Positions 34,808 to 44,200 of a DNA stretch of 64,000 bases are shown here, piece after piece. Within the stretch, counting starts at the first letter, position 1; every line of letters starts with the position of its first letter. The notes below the pieces were generated by a model that was given only the letters and a program-made list of their open reading frames with translations, did no database searches and was not told the DNA's origin. Source of the stretch: Paenibacillus sp. yr247 (lineage in GTDB: Bacteria; Bacillota; Bacilli; Paenibacillales; NBRC-103111). The DNA lies in assembly GCF_900103825.1 (NCBI RefSeq), contig NZ_FNIF01000001.1:558001-622000 (forward strand), in the 5' to 3' direction. The position numbers were made by a program, and so were the translations under genes.

Positions 34808-35215
34808 ATGCAAAAGTATTGTAAGTGCGGACGCACGATGAACCTTCGTCTGCGTACGGTTATTTATCAGAACAAAGTCGATATTGAGAATGTACCTATT
34901 TATTCATGTGAAGCGTGTGGTCGAAGTGAGGTAGTTCCTCATGTCAAACCCGAGCTTACCGGTTTAATCGGCAGGCTGGGGAGTAAGCCTGAGAAACAGC
35001 AGCTCTTTTTCCATGAACTTTCCGAAATTGCTTTTCTGCTGTTGAAAGTAACGGAGAAAGAGCATATGAATGATTCCATGGAGAAGATCGTTGAAGAACG
35101 AATCAATGAGCTTTTGGACATCTTATTGCTAGCACAATCACTGGGTGACGAACCATGGACCGAAGAAATTCGCAAACGGTTGTCTCAAATCACACAGAGC
35201 GCAATCTCGACATAA
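34808..35215 (+). CDS. YgiT-type zinc-finger domain protein
   Basis: 135 residues. CKCG near the start and CEACGR about 30 residues later form a four-Cys zinc ribbon of the YgiT type. The C-terminal 80 residues are helical (ELSEIAFLLLKVTEKEHMNDSMEKIVEERINELLDILLLAQ). There is no HTH like that of MqsA and no toxin partner next to it, so an antitoxin role is not supported. AAGGAG lies before the ATG. It sits between the PTS unit and ccpA and has its own terminator. Confidence 0.7.
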   Translation: MQKYCKCGRTMNLRLRTVIYQNKVDIENVPIYSCEACGRSEVVPHVKPELTGLIGRLGSKPEKQQLFFHELSEIAFLLLKVTEKEHMNDSMEKIVEERINELLDILLLAQSLGDEPWTEEIRKRLSQITQSAIST

Positions 35216-35225
35216 GCAGCATGCG

Positions 35226-35250
35226 GCCAATCCCTTGCGGATTGGCTTTT
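35226..35250 (+). terminator. terminator
   Basis: GCCAATCC and GGATTGGC form a perfect eight-base stem with a five-base loop, followed by TTTT. Confidence 0.83.
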
Positions 35251-35282
35251 GTACATATTTTGACTAAGTTTTGAAAATAAAA

Positions 35283-35296
35283 TGAAAAAATTTTCA
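35283..35296. promoter_or_regulatory. AT-rich dyad upstream of ccpA
   Basis: TGAAAAAATTTTCA is a perfect inverted repeat. Further TGAAAA and TTTTCA units flank it (from about 35271 to 35314), ending at the -35 box of ccpA. It lacks the central CG of a cre site. It may bind an unknown regulator or act as an A-tract enhancer. Confidence 0.45.
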
Positions 35297-35314
35297 AAGT
35301 ATTTTCATTTTTCA

Positions 35315-35343
35315 TTGCAAGATGGATTAATTTGTCGTATCAT
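35315..35343 (+). promoter_or_regulatory. ccpA promoter
   Basis: TTGCAA and TATCAT are separated by exactly 17 bases. The predicted start lies about 45 bases before the ccpA GTG codon. Confidence 0.6.
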
Positions 35344-35395
35344 AACGGTAATATACTAGGCTCGCAGAATACTTTTGAAAATGGAGAGAGTAACC

Positions 35396-36400
35396 GTGAC
35401 CGTAACCATTTATGATGTAGCTAGAGAAGCAGGAGTTTCGATGGCAACCGTTTCTAGGGTTGTAAACAACAATCCTAACGTGAAGCCTCAAACACGCAAG
35501 AAGGTTTTTGAAGCCATTGAACGGCTCGGTTATCGCCCAAATGCGGTAGCAAGAGGTTTGGCAAGTAAGAAGACGACAACTGTGGGTGTCGTCATTCCCG
35601 ATATTTCTAATTCGATCTTTGCTGAAGTGGCACGTGGGATTGAAGATATTGCGAATATGTACCATTACAATATTATTTTGAGTAATGCTGACAAGAAGAA
35701 GGAAAAAGAAATACGTGTTATTAACACCTTGCTTGAGAAGCAAGTCGATGGGCTGCTCTTCATGGGTGGCGTAGTAACAGAGGATCATATCCAGGCTTTC
35801 CGTACATCTTCCGTTCCAGTCGTTCTATGCGGGACAATGGACGAGAACCAAACGATGGCATCCGTTGATATCGATCATGAGAAAGCGGCTTTCGATGCTG
35901 TTAATGTGTTAATCGCAGCCGGTCATCGTGACATCGCGATGATATCTGGAACTTTGCAGGATCCTGCTAATGGATTCGCAAGGTACCAAGGCTACAAAAA
36001 AGCATTAGATACAGCTGGTATTCCACTACGTGATGAATATGTTCGCATTGGGAACTATCGTTATGAGTCTAGTGTTGACGCTGTGAAATATTTCTTGGAG
36101 CTTTCACCTAGACCGACGGCGATTTTCTCGGCTACAGACGAGATGGCGATTGGCGCCATTCATACGATTCAAGATAATGGACTCAAAGTACCGCAAGATA
36201 TCGCAGTGATTAGTGTGGACAATATTCGTATGGCCTCAATGGTTAGACCGACATTAACGACAGTTGCTCAACCGATGTATGATATCGGCGCAGTGTCGAT
36301 GCGTCTTCTAACGAAGTTGATGAACAAAGAGTCAACGGATAACATGCAAGTTATTCTGCCGCATGAAATTATTTACCGTAACTCCGTTACACAATCTTAA
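35396..36400 (+). CDS. ccpA: catabolite control protein A
   Basis: 334 residues from GTG 35396, equal in length to Bacillus CcpA; GGAGAG lies seven bases upstream. It is the LacI-family master regulator of carbon catabolite control, binding cre sites together with HPr(Ser-P) or Crh. The HTH is [34 protein letters not shown] and the hinge [19 protein letters not shown] is nearly identical to known CcpA. The core has [13 protein letters not shown] and [11 protein letters not shown] at the end. A cre-like site 3 kb downstream at acsA is one likely target. It is transcribed alone and ends at a strong terminator. Confidence 0.95.
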   Translation: MTVTIYDVAREAGVSMATVSRVVNNNPNVKPQTRKKVFEAIERLGYRPNAVARGLASKKTTTVGVVIPDISNSIFAEVARGIEDIANMYHYNIILSNADKKKEKEIRVINTLLEKQVDGLLFMGGVVTEDHIQAFRTSSVPVVLCGTMDENQTMASVDIDHEKAAFDAVNVLIAAGHRDIAMISGTLQDPANGFARYQGYKKALDTAGIPLRDEYVRIGNYRYESSVDAVKYFLELSPRPTAIFSATDEMAIGAIHTIQDNGLKVPQDIAVISVDNIRMASMVRPTLTTVAQPMYDIGAVSMRLLTKLMNKESTDNMQVILPHEIIYRNSVTQS

Positions 36401-36407
36401 TCAAAAC

Positions 36408-36456
36408 AAACCTCTAAACGAGGTCATTCCTTTGGGATGATCTCGGTAGAGGTTTT
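36408..36456 (+). terminator. ccpA terminator
   Basis: AAACCTCTA pairs with TAGAGGTTTT, extended by CGAGGTCAT against ATGATCTCG. Confidence 0.83.
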
Positions 36457-36487
36457 CCTATGTACATAAGGAAAAGAGGATAATGAA

Positions 36488-37189
36488 ATGACATGGAATA
36501 AAATTGCCCTTATCGGTGCGATGAATGAAGAAATTGAGCTGTTGGTTTCGCGTATGACCGATGTGCGTGAAACGATCAAAGCCGGCATTATCTTTCGTGA
36601 AGGTACGTATTTTGGCAAGCAAGTTGTGGTGTGCCGGACAGGTGTAGGGAAAGTTAATGCGGCTGTGACAACACAACTATTAATTAGCAGTTTCGGTATT
36701 GAAGCGATTATTTTTACTGGAGTAGCAGGAGCGTTGGATCCTGAGCTGAATATCGGTGATCTTGTGATTTCGAGTGAATGTATGCAGCATGACATGGATG
36801 TTACGGCTCTTGGTTTTCCTCGCGGCATCATCCCTTACGAAGCGAAATCCGTGTTCAAAGCCGATGCCAAGCTTATTGAGCTGGCTGTTGCTTCAGGTGA
36901 AAAGCTGTTTGCTGGTAAGGTTAAAAAGGGGAGAGTACTCTCTGGTGACCAGTTTATCGCTAGCCGGGAACTCGTTGCCGGCCTTTATGAAGAGCTTGGC
37001 GGCGTTTGTGTTGAAATGGAGGGGGCTTCAGTTGCACAAGTTTGCTCCATGAATGCCATTCCATATGTGGTCTTGCGTTCAATGTCCGATAAAGCGGATG
37101 GATCCGCTCATGTGAACTTTGCAGAGTTTACTGTCCAGGCTTCTGAGAATTCGTATAAAATGGTTGAGGATATCGTGAAGCAACTGTAA
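36488..37189 (+). CDS. mtnN: 5'-methylthioadenosine/S-adenosylhomocysteine nucleosidase
   Basis: 233 residues. It cleaves MTA and SAH to adenine and a thio-sugar, in methionine salvage and methyl-cycle detoxification. IALIGAMNEEIELL at the start, TGVGKVNAA, FTGVAGALDPELNIGDLVIS, SGDQFIA, VEMEGASVAQVC (purine and catalytic region) and LRSMSDKADG with the catalytic Asp are all present. The ATG has GGATAATGAA spacing from AAGAGGA. It has its own terminator. Confidence 0.93.
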   Translation: MTWNKIALIGAMNEEIELLVSRMTDVRETIKAGIIFREGTYFGKQVVVCRTGVGKVNAAVTTQLLISSFGIEAIIFTGVAGALDPELNIGDLVISSECMQHDMDVTALGFPRGIIPYEAKSVFKADAKLIELAVASGEKLFAGKVKKGRVLSGDQFIASRELVAGLYEELGGVCVEMEGASVAQVCSMNAIPYVVLRSMSDKADGSAHVNFAEFTVQASENSYKMVEDIVKQL

Positions 37190-37203
37190 TGTGGATAAAT
37201 AAT

Positions 37204-37246
37204 AAAGCTCAGAATTTCCCCGATATAGCGGGTTCTGAGCTTTTTC
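37204..37246. terminator. bidirectional terminator
   Basis: AAAGCTCAGAA pairs with TTCTGAGCTTTTT around an inner CCCG/CGGG stem, between mtnN and acuC. Confidence 0.83.
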
Positions 37247-37264
37247 TTAATTAGGAAACAGTCG

Positions 37265-38452
37265 CTACTTCAAGTATATCATCGCGAGTTCCTTTGTTTG
37301 CCTGTTCTTCTCGGTAATCACTTGGCGCCTTGGAATCGGCGCCCAAGTCTCTACAGGGTCCAGCCATGTATCTACCAGCTGGACCGGGCTTTTGCTCTGC
37401 CAGGCGTCCAGCCACGCCTGGGGCAGCGTCAGCTGAGGCTGCGCCTCCAGCTGCGCTAAGATCGCCTGCTCGCTCATCACGAGCCAGAGCAGGCTCCAAG
37501 CCCGCGGTACGACACGCCAGATGTCGTACCCGCCGCCCCCGAGCGCAACCCACCGCCCTTCGCACCATTGGTGCGCAAGGGAGTGGATCAGCTCGGGCAT
37601 AGCCTTGTACACGCGCATGGAGCAATGCACATGCGCGAGCGGGTCGAAAGCATGGGCGTCGCACCCATGCTGCGAGATAATGACGTCCGGCCGGAAGCGG
37701 GCGATCGTCTCGGTAAGCACCTCGCCGAAGCACTCCAGCCACGACTCATCCTCGGTGTAAGGCTCCATCGGGATGTTAATACTCATGCCGAACGCATCGC
37801 CTTCGCCGCGTTCGTTCACGGCGCCTGTGCCGGGGAATAAATATTTCCCCGTCTCGTGAATGGACAACGTGCATACCTGCGGATCGGCGTAGAAGGCCCA
37901 CTGCACGCCATCCCCATGATGCACGTCCGTGTCGACGTACAGCACCTTCGCACCGTACGTCTCTTTGGCGTAAGCAATCGCCGCTGATGCGTCGTTGTAG
38001 ACGCAGAAGCCCGCGCCCTTGCTCTGCAGCGCGTGATGCAGCCCGCCGCCGAGGTGAAGGGCGTGCGGTGCCTTACCTGACATCACCAGCTCCGTAGCGG
38101 TGATGGATCCGCCTACGACCTTCGCCGTGATGTCATGCATCCCGGCGAAGTAGGGCGTGTCGTCGGTGTCGAGTCCGAAGCGTGCCGCTTCACGGATCCA
38201 ACGCTCCTCCGGCGCGGAACAGCTAAGCGCTTTCACGGCTTCGATATAAGCCGGTGAATGCACCCGCAGCAGCTCCGTATCGGTGGCGGAGCGAGGAGTT
38301 CGAAGCGCGCTGTCAGGGAGCGCGCCAGCCTTGCGCAGCAAATCGACCGTCATCACCAGACGATCTTGATTGAACGGGTGGCTTTCATTAAATTTATATT
38401 GAATTTCTTCATCGTCATAGATAAAGACAGGACTTGATGCTTTCTTGTTCAT
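37265..38452 (-). CDS. acuC: AcuC-type protein deacetylase (histone deacetylase family)
   Basis: 395 residues. It is a zinc-dependent deacetylase that reactivates acetyl-CoA synthetase by removing the acetyl group from its C-terminal Lys. YVDTDVHHGDGVQWAFY carries zinc and active-site residues, HHALQSKGAGFCVYNDAS and SQHGCDAH the rest, and LGGGGYD the C-terminal loop. ATG 38452 has GGGGG upstream. It follows acuA on the same strand. The usual middle gene acuB (a CBS protein) is missing. Most of the gene (about 37330-38350) is much richer in GC than its neighbours, with GCG/CGC-rich codons. Confidence 0.92.
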   Translation of the reverse strand: MNKKASSPVFIYDDEEIQYKFNESHPFNQDRLVMTVDLLRKAGALPDSALRTPRSATDTELLRVHSPAYIEAVKALSCSAPEERWIREAARFGLDTDDTPYFAGMHDITAKVVGGSITATELVMSGKAPHALHLGGGLHHALQSKGAGFCVYNDASAAIAYAKETYGAKVLYVDTDVHHGDGVQWAFYADPQVCTLSIHETGKYLFPGTGAVNERGEGDAFGMSINIPMEPYTEDESWLECFGEVLTETIARFRPDVIISQHGCDAHAFDPLAHVHCSMRVYKAMPELIHSLAHQWCEGRWVALGGGGYDIWRVVPRAWSLLWLVMSEQAILAQLEAQPQLTLPQAWLDAWQSKSPVQLVDTWLDPVETWAPIPRRQVITEKNRQTKELAMIYLK

Positions 38453-38520
38453 ATCCCAAATTCCCCCGAATTGGCTAACAAATTCGCTTGAAGCCCTAGA
38501 AATCCCTCGATTATTCAAAC

Positions 38521-39159
38521 CTAATACATGAAACGCTGCTGAAAACGAATGCGGTCGAACTGCTCGATGGACGAAATTGGAACATACTTGCCAATTCGTA
38601 CCATGAGACAGTTGGCTGGATGTGAACATATTTCAGGATCATCGGTAGCAAACCAGATCATATCGACGCTTTTCATTAACTTCTCCATCATTTGACGGTA
38701 TTCCCAGACGGTTAGTTTGCTTGTTTCCAAATCCCAATGCCAATAATATTCGGTGGTGAAACAGATGAGATTCTCCATCTGTTCGCCTTCGAAAGCAAGG
38801 CGAATCATCTTTTTACCCAATCCGATCGAACGGTAGTCGTCAGCAACTTCAATGGCGCCTAATTCAATTAAATCCTGCATATGGCCCTGTGACCAACGCT
38901 CAATTTCATCGGGATAATGGAAGGTGACATAACCAACAATGGTGGAGCCGTCTCTTGCTAGGATGATTCGACCTTCAGGTAATTGTGCAATTTCGATTAA
39001 TGCCTCTAGCTGCTCCTTAGGTCTGCGGAAAGCATCTAATTTAGCATGCATAATGAGGTCCTGCAAGCTTTCTGCTGAAACGGGTCCTTCAATGATAATT
39101 TGGGGCTGATCGGGAGCTGCGTGCAAGCTATGTAAGTGGTATATTTTGGTATGCTGCAT
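38521..39159 (-). CDS. acuA: AcuA protein acetyltransferase
   Basis: 212 residues, close to Bacillus AcuA in length. It is a GNAT enzyme that acetylates the active-site Lys of AcsA and switches it off. The GNAT core shows IILARDGSTIVGYVTFHYP and IEVADDYRSIGLGKKMIRLAFEGE (acetyl-CoA loop). ATG 39159 has AAGGAGAG upstream. It is transcribed divergently from acsA and leads the acuA-acuC unit. The divergent region contains an extended -10 for acsA and a cre-like site. Confidence 0.92.
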   Translation of the reverse strand: MQHTKIYHLHSLHAAPDQPQIIIEGPVSAESLQDLIMHAKLDAFRRPKEQLEALIEIAQLPEGRIILARDGSTIVGYVTFHYPDEIERWSQGHMQDLIELGAIEVADDYRSIGLGKKMIRLAFEGEQMENLICFTTEYYWHWDLETSKLTVWEYRQMMEKLMKSVDMIWFATDDPEICSHPANCLMVRIGKYVPISSIEQFDRIRFQQRFMY

Positions 39160-39287
39160 AACCTTAGCTCTCCTTTTAAAAAACAGCATGATGAAAGTTT
39201 CCTTTTCCGTTAGGTCATAGTATTCTTATACCAAATTTTGTTTGGAAATAAAAGCTGAACTTTAACGTATGCGAAAAATTCCCGGTA

Positions 39288-39296
39288 TGATATAAT
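39288..39296 (+). promoter_or_regulatory. extended -10 promoter of acsA
   Basis: TGATATAAT fits the TGn-TATAAT extended -10 pattern. No good -35 is seen at the proper distance, which is usual for extended -10 promoters. Confidence 0.6.
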
Positions 39297-39344
39297 AGAA
39301 TATGTCAAAAATCGATCACATTTTGCTCAAATACTTCAGTAAAA

Positions 39345-39360
39345 TGAAAACGGTTTATCA
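39345..39360. promoter_or_regulatory. cre-like CcpA site upstream of acsA
   Basis: TGAAAACGGTTTATCA has the pseudo-palindromic TGAAAACG core of a cre site. It lies about 45 bases after the predicted acsA start, where bound CcpA would block transcription. acsA and acuABC of Bacillus subtilis are known CcpA targets. Confidence 0.65.
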
Positions 39361-39381
39361 CGTGAGGAGGGTTTTACGAAC

Positions 39382-41106
39382 ATGGATCAAATGAAAGTGG
39401 AACTCATTGAAGCTGTATCCCCTAATCCTAACATGAAAAATTATGAACAAACGCATGCAACATTTGACTGGAAAGACATCGAGAAGAGCTTCTCTTGGCA
39501 TGAAACTGGTAAAGTTAACATGGCTTATGAAGCGATTGACCGCCATGCAGAATCCACCAAAAAGGACAAAATCGCACTCTACTATAGCGATAATGCGCGA
39601 GAAGAAGCGATTACTTTTGGCCAAATGAAAGCGAAATCAAATCAGTTCGGTAATGTGCTGCGAGGACTTGGTGTTAGCAAAGGAGAGCGCGTATTTATTT
39701 TCATGCCGCGTACACCAGAGCTGTATTTTGCTTTACTCGGAACGCTAAAAGTAGGTGCTGTTGTAGGTCCATTGTTTGAGGCTTTTATGGAGACAGCGGT
39801 GAGAGACCGTTTAGAAGATAGCGAGGCTGTAGCGATTGTTACAACGCCAAGCTTACTATCGCGTGTTCCTTACAACGAACTTCCTCATTTGAAGCATATC
39901 ATTCTCGTTGGGGAAGATGTGGAGCTTGCCGAGGGGCAAGTTGATTTCTATAAAGAGATGGAAAATGCTTCAACAGAGTTAGATATCGAGTGGTTGGATC
40001 GTGAGGATGGATTAATTATCCACTATACGTCTGGATCAACGGGTAAGCCAAAGGGTGTCTTTCACGTTCAAAACGCGATGATTCAACATTATTATACAGG
40101 TAAAATTGTATTGGATCTTCAAGAGGATGATATTTACTGGTGTACAGCGGATCCAGGTTGGGTAACGGGAACCTCCTACGGCATCTTTGCTCCATGGTTA
40201 AACGGAGCGACGAATGTGATTCGTGGCGGACGTTTTAGTCCTAAGGATTGGTACAATACACTTCAAAAATATAAAGTAACCGTTTGGTACAGTGCTCCAA
40301 CCGCCTTCCGTATGCTGATGGGTGCTGGTGATGATGTAGTCGCTGGTTTCGATCTGTCGTCGCTTCGCCATGTGCTGAGCGTAGGAGAGCCGCTAAATCC
40401 GGAAGTTGTTCGTTGGGGACTAAAAGTATATAACCAGCGAATTCATGATACTTGGTGGATGACAGAAACAGGTGGACAACTCATTTGTAACTATCCCTCG
40501 ATGACAATTAAGCCTGGTTCCATGGGTCGTCCAATTCCGGGTGTTGAAGCGGCAATTATTGATGATGCCGGAAATATCTTGCCGCCTAATCGAATGGGCA
40601 ACCTTGCTATCAAAACACCATGGCCTTCGATGATGCGCAAAATCTGGAACAATCCTTCCAAATATGAAGAATATTTCCGATTAACGGGCTGGTATGTATC
40701 CGGAGATTCGGCTTATCAGGATGAAGAGGGTTACTTCTGGTTCCAAGGACGTGTGGATGATGTGATTAACACGGCAGGTGAGCGAGTAGGTCCATTCGAG
40801 GTAGAGAGTAAGCTTGTTGAACATCCAGCGGTTGCTGAAGCTGGGGTTATTGGTAAACCCGACCCGATGCGTGGAGAGATCATTAAAGCATTTATCGCCT
40901 TGCGTGAAGGCTTCTCACCATCCGATGAGTTAAAAGCGGACATTTCCAAATTCGTTAAAGAAGGGCTTTCTGCCCATGCAGCTCCTCGTGAAATTGAATT
41001 CAAAGACAAGCTGCCTAAGACACGTAGTGGTAAAATTATGCGCCGTGTTCTTAAAGCTTGGGAGCTCAATTTGCCAACAGGCGACTTATCGACGATTGAA
41101 GACTAA
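39382..41106 (+). CDS. acsA: acetyl-CoA synthetase
   Basis: 574 residues. It activates acetate with ATP and CoA. The adenylate-forming motifs are clear: YTSGSTGKPKGV (P-loop), WWMTETGG, YVSGDSAYQDEEGYFWFQGRVDDVIN and the C-terminal TRSGKIMRR, whose Lys551 is the catalytic Lys and the target of AcuA acetylation. The length and the N-terminus fit the Bacillus AcsA type. GGAGG lies before ATG 39382. acuA and acuC, which encode the enzymes that switch it off and on, lie divergently next to it. A cre-like site sits in its leader. Confidence 0.94.
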   Translation: MDQMKVELIEAVSPNPNMKNYEQTHATFDWKDIEKSFSWHETGKVNMAYEAIDRHAESTKKDKIALYYSDNAREEAITFGQMKAKSNQFGNVLRGLGVSKGERVFIFMPRTPELYFALLGTLKVGAVVGPLFEAFMETAVRDRLEDSEAVAIVTTPSLLSRVPYNELPHLKHIILVGEDVELAEGQVDFYKEMENASTELDIEWLDREDGLIIHYTSGSTGKPKGVFHVQNAMIQHYYTGKIVLDLQEDDIYWCTADPGWVTGTSYGIFAPWLNGATNVIRGGRFSPKDWYNTLQKYKVTVWYSAPTAFRMLMGAGDDVVAGFDLSSLRHVLSVGEPLNPEVVRWGLKVYNQRIHDTWWMTETGGQLICNYPSMTIKPGSMGRPIPGVEAAIIDDAGNILPPNRMGNLAIKTPWPSMMRKIWNNPSKYEEYFRLTGWYVSGDSAYQDEEGYFWFQGRVDDVINTAGERVGPFEVESKLVEHPAVAEAGVIGKPDPMRGEIIKAFIALREGFSPSDELKADISKFVKEGLSAHAAPREIEFKDKLPKTRSGKIMRRVLKAWELNLPTGDLSTIED

Positions 41107-41123
41107 TAGGTGAATTTAGACTA

Positions 41124-41168
41124 AAGCCTTCCTTACACAAGATTTCTTAGTGTGAAGGAGGCTTTTTT
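41124..41168 (+). terminator. acsA terminator
   Basis: AAAGCCTTCCTTACAC pairs with GTGTGAAGGAGGCTTTTTT. Confidence 0.84.
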
Positions 41169-41193
41169 GCTGCGCATTTAGGGCTTTTGATAT

Positions 41194-41222
41194 AAAAAAG
41201 ACCCGGTTACCCGGGCCTTTTT
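41194..41222 (-). terminator. terminator of the PBP gene
   Basis: On the minus strand GGCCCGGG and CCGGGTC pair around a TAA loop, followed by TTTTTT. Confidence 0.78.
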
Positions 41223-41237
41223 CTTTTCCATAATGAT

Positions 41238-44200
41238 TTAGTTGTTATAGGCGATTGAAGTGGAGGGCTTTGATTCGCCCGCATTATTGACAGCAGTTAC
41301 TTTGTAATAACCGTTGTAAGCAGCAGCGTAATAATGAAATTCGGTCGCATCATTCACTGAACCTAGCTTCGTAAAGGGTCCTTTTTCCTTATCGCTAAAA
41401 TAAACATTATACATTTTTACTTTATCCTTGGATGCATTCGCTCTCCAGGTTAACATTATTCCTGCGCCATCAGCTTTGGCTTTAAGGCTCGTTGGTGCAG
41501 CAGGTAAATCTTTCGCTGGGGTGGTGCCATTGTTTCCCGTTCCCGGGGGCTCACCAATTCCGGTCGGAGGATTTGGTGAGCCTGGAATTTGATTGCCATC
41601 AACAGGAGGTACGAATAATGAATCTAGTGAGCTTCCGTCTGTATAGGAGGAACGGCTCGGCAGGGATTCTTTCCCGGCAACATCGACTGCTGTCACAAAG
41701 TACCCCATCAAGCTTGCTCCGGGGATGTTATCGACGAACTTCGGCTCTGCACCTGCTAAGACAACCTTGCCGCCTATGAGCTGGAACTTGCCGCGGTTAT
41801 CGGAACGATAAAGGCGATACCCAACAAGATCAGGATTCGTACTTGGCTGAAAGGCGATAGTCGCCGTATCTCCTGACTTTGTAGTTATAACGTTCGTAGG
41901 TGCCGCTGGCTCTTTGCCATCGTCAACCCGAGGGTCGATTTCGGATGGTGCATCGTCGTCATAATCTGCTGGCTTGTAATTTTCGATCGGTTTTCTGCTC
42001 TTCTCAGGGAGTTTGCTCATCGCTTCTTCCACTTCTTTAAGCAGTTGGCTGATCGATTTTTGCCGTTTGATCACGGTTTTTTCTTGGGTGAAATCTGCTG
42101 GCGTATGGTCTTGTGCCATGTAATTTAATCCCTTGAATGAACTGATTTTCATCCGTACCATAACGTTGTCTACTTCAGTGGGCACAAACTTCTTATTGAA
42201 AAGATCGGTCACTTGAAGATCAGAGTTCGTTGTTAATTCGCTTGGCAGCTTGCCAGATAAGCTAGATACGGTTGCCGAGACGATACCGTCCGGCTTGGCG
42301 AAAGTTTTGGTAGGGAACAGCTCCGGCTTTTGCTCGATGGTTCTGTTCATAATGAGTGCCCATATATCTTTAGCGTGATAAGTTTGAAGTGTTTTGGATG
42401 ACAACTTATTAATCGGTTGATCATAACCGATCCACACACCAACGGTGATATCCGGGGTAAAGCCCATGAACCAAGCATCGGCATCGTCCTGTGTAGAGCC
42501 TGTTTTACCTGAAATCTCGATTTTGCCGTATGATTTATATTTTTTCATTAAGTCAGTAGCTGTACCTTGGCTAATCACCGTTTTCATCATATCCGTAATT
42601 AGATACGCGCTTTGTGGGGAGTAGACAGGAGTTGGCTTCTGAGCATGTGTATAAATCGTTATTCCATTTGAGTCTTTAATTTCACGAATCATGAATGTCT
42701 CGTTGAATACGCCTTTATTCGGAATGGATGCATAAGCACCTGTCAATTCTTTCACAGAAGTACCGCGGCTTAGTCCGCCGATTACACCCGTCTGTGCATA
42801 ATAATCTTCTTTTTGAATGGACGTGATACCGAGCTTTTTAGCAAAATCCCAAGCATCATTGATCCCGACTTTATTCAAAAATAGGTCGATTGCAGGGATA
42901 TTGTAAGACTGGTTCAATGCTCTTCTTGCTGTCATTAAGCCGTGAAATTTGTGATCCCAGTTTTCTGGAAGATGGAAGCCTTTGACACCGTCTTTTAGGA
43001 TAATTGGAATATCATCCACAACACTGGCCGGTTGAATGGCTCCTTTTTCTAAGGCTGGTATATAGGCTGCAATGGGCTTCATCGTTGATCCAGGCTGTCT
43101 GAACGCTTGGGTGGCGTGATTGAGCTGCTCATCGAAGAAATTACGTCCTTCTATCATACCTTTAATGGCGCCCGATTTGGAATCAATCATAATAGCGCCG
43201 ACCTGCTCAATGCCGCCTTTTTTCTCATCTGTAGGAGCGAAGTTTTTCTCGTTACTCGAAATTTCATGCATGGAATCATAGATCGTCTTATCGATGGTCG
43301 TATAGATTTGATAACCGCCGCGTAAGAGCTGAGTATGTATACCTTTTAATGCTTCATTATAAGCAGCCTGATTTATCTTAGGATCAAGATCAGGCTTCTG
43401 GATTTTCAGCAAAATTTCGGCTGCTTCCTTTTCTGTTTCAATCATCAGATAAGGATAGGTGGTATATGCCTTCTGAGCAGCAGGGGGCATTGACGCTTTG
43501 AGATCAAATTTAAGAGCTTCTTGGTACTGTTCGTTCGTAATCTTCTTTTCTTCCAGCATCCGTTTGAGTACTAATTGTTCACGCGTAACCGCCTTTTTGA
43601 AACCTTCTTCATCAAAGTCAGGCTTACTCGTGAATGCGGAATACTGCGAAGGGGATTGTGGCAGCCCAGCTAGGTAAGCGGCTTGGGCAACGTTCAATTT
43701 GTCCAGATCATCAATATTGAACAGGCCCTTGGCTGCGGCTTTAATGCCATACAGGTTATAGCCTGTAGCCCCATTTCCGTAAGGGATTTTGTTCAAATAG
43801 GCGAGCAAAATTTCATCCTTAGACATTAGTCGTTCCATCCGCAGTGCAAGCAGCAGTTCTCTTGCTTTACGGCCGTCGTCGCGGTCTAGGGTTAGAAATA
43901 CCCGTCTGGCAAGCTGTTGCGTAATCGTACTGCCGCCGGTTTGAACTTCTTCATTCAGCAGTTTCTGAGTTACCGCGCGATATAGTCCGCGGAAATCGAT
44001 CCCATGATGGTTGTTAAAGTCCTTGTCTTCAATAGATAGAACAGCGTCTAACAGAACTTGTGGAATGTCATCCAGTTGGACGAGACGTCTATCTTCTTCT
44101 GTACGCAATTGACCAATGACTGTGTCGTCATTGAAGTAAGCAAAGCCTGTCACGGCATTTTCCTGCATTTGCTGGCGAATGGATTCTTCGCTGCGAACAG

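Noticed and set aside
34808-35215. MqsA-type antitoxin
   Set aside because: The YgiT-like zinc ribbon is present but the C-terminal HTH and a neighbouring toxin gene are not.
37330-37840. Several overlapping open frames on both strands within acuC
   Set aside because: They arise from the GC-rich composition of acuC, which lowers stop-codon frequency. None has a ribosome site.
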